From contig QZLF01000003.1 in the NCBI GenBank assembly GCA_016771945.1, forward strand, positions 124,001-188,000: a stretch of 64,000 bases of DNA. The letters are read 5' to 3'. The stretch's first letter is position 1. Each line of letters opens with the position of its first letter. The position numbers and the translations under genes were made by a program. Positions 59,881 to 64,000 of the stretch are shown here, in pieces. Source of the DNA: Candidatus Leucobacter sulfamidivorax. GTDB taxonomy: Bacteria; Actinomycetota; Actinomycetes; Actinomycetales; Microbacteriaceae. Below the pieces are notes generated by a model. It was not told the DNA's origin and did no database searches. It was given only the letters and a program-made list of their open reading frames with translations.

Positions 59881-61254
59881 ATGAGTCTGTGTGAGCAGCC
59901 CATTCTCTCGCTGCTGTGCGATGCCGCAGATGAGACCACCGCGATGGTCGCTGCCGCTCCGATCCAGTGGATCGCCGATGGTGTCGGCCAGACTGCGGCC
60001 TGGTTCATCCAAGGCCTCTGGATCGTATTCGACTCAACCACGATGGTCGACGTCACCAGTGGCGAGTTCGTCGGCGTCTACAATCTCATCTTCGGCATCG
60101 GCGTCATGATCGCTCTGCTGCTGGCCTGCTTCCAACTCATCACCGCTGTGGTGAAACGAGAACCCGGTGGTCTCGCCCGTGCCGGGATCGGCCTCGGGAA
60201 GAGCATCCTCGGTTCGTTCGTCGCGGTCTCGCTCGTCGCGCTGGGATTAGAGATCGTGGATCAGCTGTGCCTCGGCATTGTGCAAGCGACCGGGAACTCG
60301 ATGCAGTCAATGGGCGACAAGATCACGATGCTCATTACCGCACTGACTACGTTGAACCTCGGTTCCCCAGGTATCGGAGCAATCGTCACGCTGTTCCTCG
60401 GCGGCCTGTCAATCGCGGCGACTGCGATCGTGTGGTTCTCGTTGCTCGTGCGAAAGAGCCTGCTCCTGCTGACGGTCGCGCTCGCGCCGCTCGCACTGGC
60501 GGGGTTCTCCTGGGATACCACGCGCGGGTGGGCGGGGAAATGGCTGATGTTCGTGGTCGCGCTCATCGTCTCGAAACTCGTGCTGACCGTGATCCTACTG
60601 GTCGCTATTGCACAGATTTCTGTGCCCATCGCCCTCGACATCCAGGCGCTCACTGACCCGCTCGCGGGGATCGTGCTCCTCGCGGTTGCCGCCTTCGCCC
60701 CGTACATCACCTACAAGGCGATCTCGTGGCTCGGCACCGACTACTACCACGCCATGTCCACCGAGTCCGAAGCGAAGCAAGCGCTCAACCGACCGGTGCC
60801 TGTGCCGAATCGGATGCCTGGGAATCCATCTCGTGTTCTCGGCGATTCGAGCGGCTCGGGTGGCGGCGATAAGCCGCCCTCTGGCGGGGGCGGTGGTGGT
60901 AATCCGCCGCCCCCGCCGCCCCCGCCGGGAGGCGGTGCTGGCGCTGGAGCCGGTACTGGTGCAGGTACAGGTGCTGGGACTGGCACCGGGGCGGGCGTTG
61001 GCGCGGGTGCTGCGGGCGGGCCGATTGGTGTTGGGATAGCGCTCGGTGCGGCAGCGGCGAAGAAGGCCGCGACCCTCGGCCCGGAGCTTGGCAGTCAGGT
61101 CGCGCAGCAGGCTGACAGTCAGATGGAGGGCGCGAGCACGCCGGGGCAGAGTTCGGCTCCGCCTCCCGCACGCCACGGGCAGGTACCGCCGCCTCGCGCG
61201 CTGCCGCCTGGCCCAAGCACGAACCCTGGCGATAGTTCGACCCCGAAAGCGTAA
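59881..61254 (+). CDS. TrbL/VirB6-like channel protein
   Basis: 457 residues. About six to eight transmembrane helices occupy residues 30-275 (VYNLIFGIGVMIALLLACFQ, SILGSFVAVSLVALGLEIVD, GIGAIVTLFLGGLSIAATAI). A long low-complexity cytoplasmic tail follows, rich in Gly/Pro/Ala (about 305-385, runs of G, P and GAGTG units), then QSSAPPPARHGQ. The membrane part is of TrbL/VirB6 type and forms the inner channel of the type IV system. Preceded by two DUF6112 genes and followed 9 nt later by the SCO6880 gene. Confidence 0.8.
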   Translation: MSLCEQPILSLLCDAADETTAMVAAAPIQWIADGVGQTAAWFIQGLWIVFDSTTMVDVTSGEFVGVYNLIFGIGVMIALLLACFQLITAVVKREPGGLARAGIGLGKSILGSFVAVSLVALGLEIVDQLCLGIVQATGNSMQSMGDKITMLITALTTLNLGSPGIGAIVTLFLGGLSIAATAIVWFSLLVRKSLLLLTVALAPLALAGFSWDTTRGWAGKWLMFVVALIVSKLVLTVILLVAIAQISVPIALDIQALTDPLAGIVLLAVAAFAPYITYKAISWLGTDYYHAMSTESEAKQALNRPVPVPNRMPGNPSRVLGDSSGSGGGDKPPSGGGGGGNPPPPPPPPGGGAGAGAGTGAGTGAGTGTGAGVGAGAAGGPIGVGIALGAAAAKKAATLGPELGSQVAQQADSQMEGASTPGQSSAPPPARHGQVPPPRALPPGPSTNPGDSSTPKA

Positions 61255-61263
61255 GGAGCGGTC

Positions 61264-62709
61264 ATGTCTGAGTTCGAGTTGTCGACCGTGCAGTTCTCGC
61301 GCCTCACCAAGCGGGGCGTGATGCTCGGTCTCTCCCTGCCCCAGCTGGTCACGCTCGGGATCGGTCTCGTCGCCGCAGTCGGTGGCCTCTACGTCACGGG
61401 TGGTGCGGGGCTTGCCTGGACTGCCCCGGTTTGGGGGCTTGCCGCTGTCACCGCGACTGTACCGATTGGCGGGCGGAAGATCGTCGAGTGGGCGCCGATC
61501 GTGCTGCGGTGGTGGCAGAAGCAAGCGAGCGGACAGACCGAGTATCGACGTGCCCTTATGCGGCTTCGCCCCGAGGGCACGCTCGCGCTTCCCGGCGATG
61601 CCGCCGCGTTGCGGGAGTGGGTGGACGATGAGACCGGGGCGGCGATGATCCATGACCCGCACCAGCACCTCTTGACGGCAATCCTCGGAGTCTCCCACCC
61701 CGCGTTCGTGCTGCTCGATCCAGGCGACCAGCAGCGCCGCGTCGACGGCTGGGGCAGAGTGCTCGCTTCCGCGTGCAGGTCGGGCAGGATCGCCCGCATC
61801 CAGGTGTCGGAACGCACCCTGCCCGATTCCGGCACCGGGCTTGCGCAATGGTGGCAGGAGCACGGCAACGCTGACGGCTCGTGGGCGGCGACCGTCTATG
61901 GCGAACTCATCGACCGGGCGGGCCCCACCGGGGAACGGCACGCCACGACCGTCTCGCTCTCGCTCGATATGCGCCTCGCGGCACGCGCGATCCGCACCGC
62001 AGGCGGCGGCGTGCGCGGGGCTGCACAGGTGCTGCGGCAAGAGATGCACACCCTGGTCGCGGCGATTCGTGCCGCAGACCTGCAGGTTGATGGGTGGCTC
62101 ACCCCAGGCGATGTCGCAATGGTGCTGCGCGCAGCCTACGATCCCGCGACCGCTGCCGCGCTCGAACGTCACGGCGAGCTCGGACGCGACCTCGCTACCG
62201 CTGGCCCGGTCGCTGTCACAGAACGGTGGGAGTCGATCAGGTCTGACAGTGCGCATCATGCAGTGTTGTGGGTCAGCGAATGGCCCAGGAGCCAGGTCTA
62301 CCCAGGCTTCCTCTCACCCCTCGTGCTCTCGTCGGGGATCCTGCGCACTCTCTCGTTGCACTACCTGCCGGTGCGCGCCGATCAAGCGGCGCGTGATCTG
62401 CGGCGCAAACGCACCGAACTGATTTCGGATAAGACGCAGCGGCAGAAGATCGGGCAGATCGAAGACGCTGCGACTGCTGCCGAGTACGTCGACGTGATGC
62501 AGCAAGAGGCCGACCTCTCTGCCGGGCACGGCCTCGCCCGCGTCACCGGCCTCATCTCGGTCACAGCTTCAACCAGCGAGGAACTCGAGGCAGCGGTCGC
62601 CGCGGTCGAACAGGCCGCAATCCAAGCCTCCTGCGAATGCCGTCGTTTGGTCGGGCAGCAGGCCCGCGCGTTCGCCGCCGCAGCCCTCCCGCTCGCCCGC
62701 CCCATCTGA
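61264..62709 (+). CDS. SCO6880-family transfer protein (VirB3/VirB4-N like)
   Basis: 481 residues. Two transmembrane helices near the N-terminus (about 25-45 and 49-68; LSLPQLVTLGIGLVAAVGGL) are of VirB3/PrgI type. A large cytoplasmic domain follows that resembles the N-terminal half of VirB4 ATPases but lacks a P-loop; typical late segments are YLPVRADQAARDLRRKRTEL and RVTGLISVTASTSEELE. I know the family as SCO6880, always next to a VirB4-like ATPase gene, as here. Confidence 0.85.
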   Translation: MSEFELSTVQFSRLTKRGVMLGLSLPQLVTLGIGLVAAVGGLYVTGGAGLAWTAPVWGLAAVTATVPIGGRKIVEWAPIVLRWWQKQASGQTEYRRALMRLRPEGTLALPGDAAALREWVDDETGAAMIHDPHQHLLTAILGVSHPAFVLLDPGDQQRRVDGWGRVLASACRSGRIARIQVSERTLPDSGTGLAQWWQEHGNADGSWAATVYGELIDRAGPTGERHATTVSLSLDMRLAARAIRTAGGGVRGAAQVLRQEMHTLVAAIRAADLQVDGWLTPGDVAMVLRAAYDPATAAALERHGELGRDLATAGPVAVTERWESIRSDSAHHAVLWVSEWPRSQVYPGFLSPLVLSSGILRTLSLHYLPVRADQAARDLRRKRTELISDKTQRQKIGQIEDAATAAEYVDVMQQEADLSAGHGLARVTGLISVTASTSEELEAAVAAVEQAAIQASCECRRLVGQQARAFAAAALPLARPI

Positions 62710-62737
62710 ACCCGCCCCGACTGATTGGACACCACTG

Positions 62738-63232
62738 ATGCCTGAATATGAGACCCCGCGCGAAGCGGCGACCGCCGCCTACGATGCACTCCGTTACCTC
62801 GCGCACACCGTTCGTGACACCCCACTCCGCGAACTCTACGATCTGAACCGTGAACTGCTCGGCATCTCTCGGCTGCTGCCCGACGTGTTCAGGAGTTTCG
62901 CGTCGCGTGCGATCGCTCGGAACGATGAGGCGATCATCCGAACCGGCGGCACCATCGTCTCTGGTGTCGCGGTGATCGAAGAAGCAGCCCGTGACCTTCT
63001 CCAAGCCGCAGAGTTTGTCGACCGTGCCGAGACCCGCCTGGGTCGCACCTCCGAACACCTCTCGCTCCTTGAATGGCCGACCCCACATCGCCCCGATGCT
63101 CCGCCCGCTGCGAGCGTCACCACGCATCTCAGGCCGGAGCCGCTCGATTCGGGCACCCTTGCGCCCAAAGCCGCGCACGGCCTTTCCCGCACGGCCGCAC
63201 CGCAGAGCCTCGATGCGGGGTTGTCGCGGTGA
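62738..63232 (+). CDS. ICE-encoded hypothetical protein
   Basis: 164 residues, soluble. Helical N-terminal two-thirds (YDALRYLAHTVRDTPLRELY, AARDLLQAAEFVDRAETRL) and a Pro-rich tail. It lies between the SCO6880 and VirB4-like genes, and its stop overlaps the GTG of the latter (GTGA), so it is translated as part of the channel operon. Not recognised; probably an accessory channel component. Confidence 0.65.
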   Translation: MPEYETPREAATAAYDALRYLAHTVRDTPLRELYDLNRELLGISRLLPDVFRSFASRAIARNDEAIIRTGGTIVSGVAVIEEAARDLLQAAEFVDRAETRLGRTSEHLSLLEWPTPHRPDAPPAASVTTHLRPEPLDSGTLAPKAAHGLSRTAAPQSLDAGLSR

Positions 63233-64000
63233 GTGACGAGGAGCGTCTGCACGCGAGCGTGCTCGTCGCCCCGACCGCCGAGCGTCGACGCTTGAAGAAA
63301 GCCAGACGCCGGGCGGCTGCGCAGCTTCGCTACGAGGCGCGCGCCCGTGAAGATGCCGAACTGCGAGCCAGGCGCGAGGCCGAACGGGAGGAGCGCCGGA
63401 ACACGGTCTATCTCCCCGCAGCGGGCGAGCCGTATCCTGAGTCGCTGCGCACTCCTGGCAGGTTTCGGTTGCCGAAGCATCAAGACACGACGGCGACGCT
63501 CGGGGCGCAGTACCCGTTCCTTGCCGAGGTCGGCCTCGGCTCAGACGGTGCGTTCATCGGGCAGGATCTCTACTCCGGTGCCTCGTTCGTGTATGACCCG
63601 TGGACGCTCTACCAGCGCGGCCTCATCACCGCCCCGAACATTGTGATCGCGGGAATCGTGGGCAGCGGCAAGTCGGCGCTCGTGAAATCGCTCTACACGA
63701 GAGCGCTGCCGTTCGGGCGCAGAGTCTATGTGCCCGGCGATCCGAAAGGCGAGCACTCTCCCGTCGCTGAGCTGGTCGGCGGGCGCGCGATCATTCTTGG
63801 ACGTGGCCTGCCACACCGCCTCAATCCGCTCGATGAGGGTTATCGTGCGGCAGGGATCAGCGATCAAGACTGGGCGGCTCAGGTCACCGCGCGTCGCCGT
63901 GAACTCGTCGGCGCACTTGCAGAAACTATGCTCTCCCGCCCCCTCACCCCACTGGAACACACCAGCATTGACCACGCGCTTGGCGCGGTGATGCGTGAGC
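63229..64000 (+). CDS. VirB4/TraC-like conjugation ATPase, N-terminal part
   Basis: At least 257 codons; it runs off the right edge of the window. GTG 63229 overlaps the previous stop. The first about 60 residues form a very charged helix (KKARRRAAAQLRYEARARED). The P-loop GIVGSGKSALVKS begins at about residue 142, followed by RVYVPGDPKGEHSPVAELVG (about 165-184) and GRGLPHRLNPLDEG. This is the energising ATPase of the type IV system. The Walker B and C-terminal parts are outside the window. Confidence 0.85.
   Translation, partial: MSDEERLHASVLVAPTAERRRLKKARRRAAAQLRYEARAREDAELRARREAEREERRNTVYLPAAGEPYPESLRTPGRFRLPKHQDTTATLGAQYPFLAEVGLGSDGAFIGQDLYSGASFVYDPWTLYQRGLITAPNIVIAGIVGSGKSALVKSLYTRALPFGRRVYVPGDPKGEHSPVAELVGGRAIILGRGLPHRLNPLDEGYRAAGISDQDWAAQVTARRRELVGALAETMLSRPLTPLEHTSIDHALGAVMRE

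Larger units (their letters stand above)
26119..64000. mobile_element. integrative and conjugative element (left part)
   Basis: From the tRNA-Pro attachment remnant to beyond the window end. It carries a MobF relaxase, an AraC regulator, a primase-polymerase, ParB-like and DUF2637 proteins and the SCO6880/VirB4/TrbL/M23 transfer set, plus accessory genes (defence-like block, adhesins, mscL, IS110). The integrase, the coupling protein and the other attachment site are not in view and should lie past 64000. Confidence 0.8.

Noticed and set aside
60890-61010. Gly/Pro and GAGTG runs as a separate repeat or mobile feature
   Set aside because: Low-complexity tail of the TrbL-like protein, in frame and without DNA-level repeat boundaries.
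26119-64000. Prophage instead of ICE
   Set aside because: No capsid, tail, terminase or lysis genes are seen; relaxase and type IV secretion genes are present.

Overview
The window comes from a high-GC actinobacterium. Mycothiol synthase, an orphan GlnR beside mshD, SCO6880-type conjugation genes and leaderless promoters all point to Actinobacteria. The gene order and short intergenic gaps look most like Microbacteriaceae (Leucobacter-like); the genus is inference.

Chromosomal part, 1 to about 26118. After the start of a phosphoglycerate mutase gene come ygfZ behind a 35-residue membrane microprotein, glnR-mshD, and a phosphate block: ppk, a MutT1-like Nudix/histidine-phosphatase fusion, a CapA lipoprotein and pstS-pstC-pstA-pstB. 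PHO-box-like direct repeats lie upstream of both ppk and pstS. Then follow a hydrolase-GntR-nitrilase operon and a histidine kinase/response regulator/DUF4097 operon. A LuxR-type LAL regulator (MalT-like architecture) precedes a surface-protein gene that is cut by an IS21-family element with a clear 6-bp target duplication.

Mobile part, 26119 to beyond 64000. A 32-bp copy of the 3' end of a tRNA-Pro gene, still followed by its terminator, marks one end (attachment site) of an integrative and conjugative element (ICE). The other end, the intact tRNA and the integrase are not in the window. Inside the attachment site lies a probable defence block: an RloC-like AAA/zinc-hook ATPase, a DprA-like protein, a DUF6349-like protein, an Abi_2 HEPN protein fused to a helix-turn-helix/MbcA-like C-terminus and preceded by a leader terminator, and an unrecognised 550-residue protein. 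Next come a MobF relaxase-helicase with a start-adjacent hairpin, a second LAL regulator, an IS110 element, a 2285-residue LPVTG-anchored repeat adhesin, a LATTG-anchored repeat protein and MscL. An AraC regulator then leads into a long transfer operon: primase-polymerase, DUF2637, ParB-like, M23 peptidase, two DUF6112 proteins, TrbL/VirB6-like, SCO6880 and VirB4-like (cut by the window end).

Most notable points. (1) A LAL regulator next to a large surface protein occurs twice, once on the chromosome and once on the ICE, and both regulators have altered Walker A motifs. (2) The chromosomal LAL gene and its target carry nearly identical 16-bp dyads. (3) The Abi_2 fusion has a leader that could be an antitoxin RNA or attenuator. 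No sortase gene is visible for the two anchored proteins. All assignments rest on reading the sequence; no database search was run.
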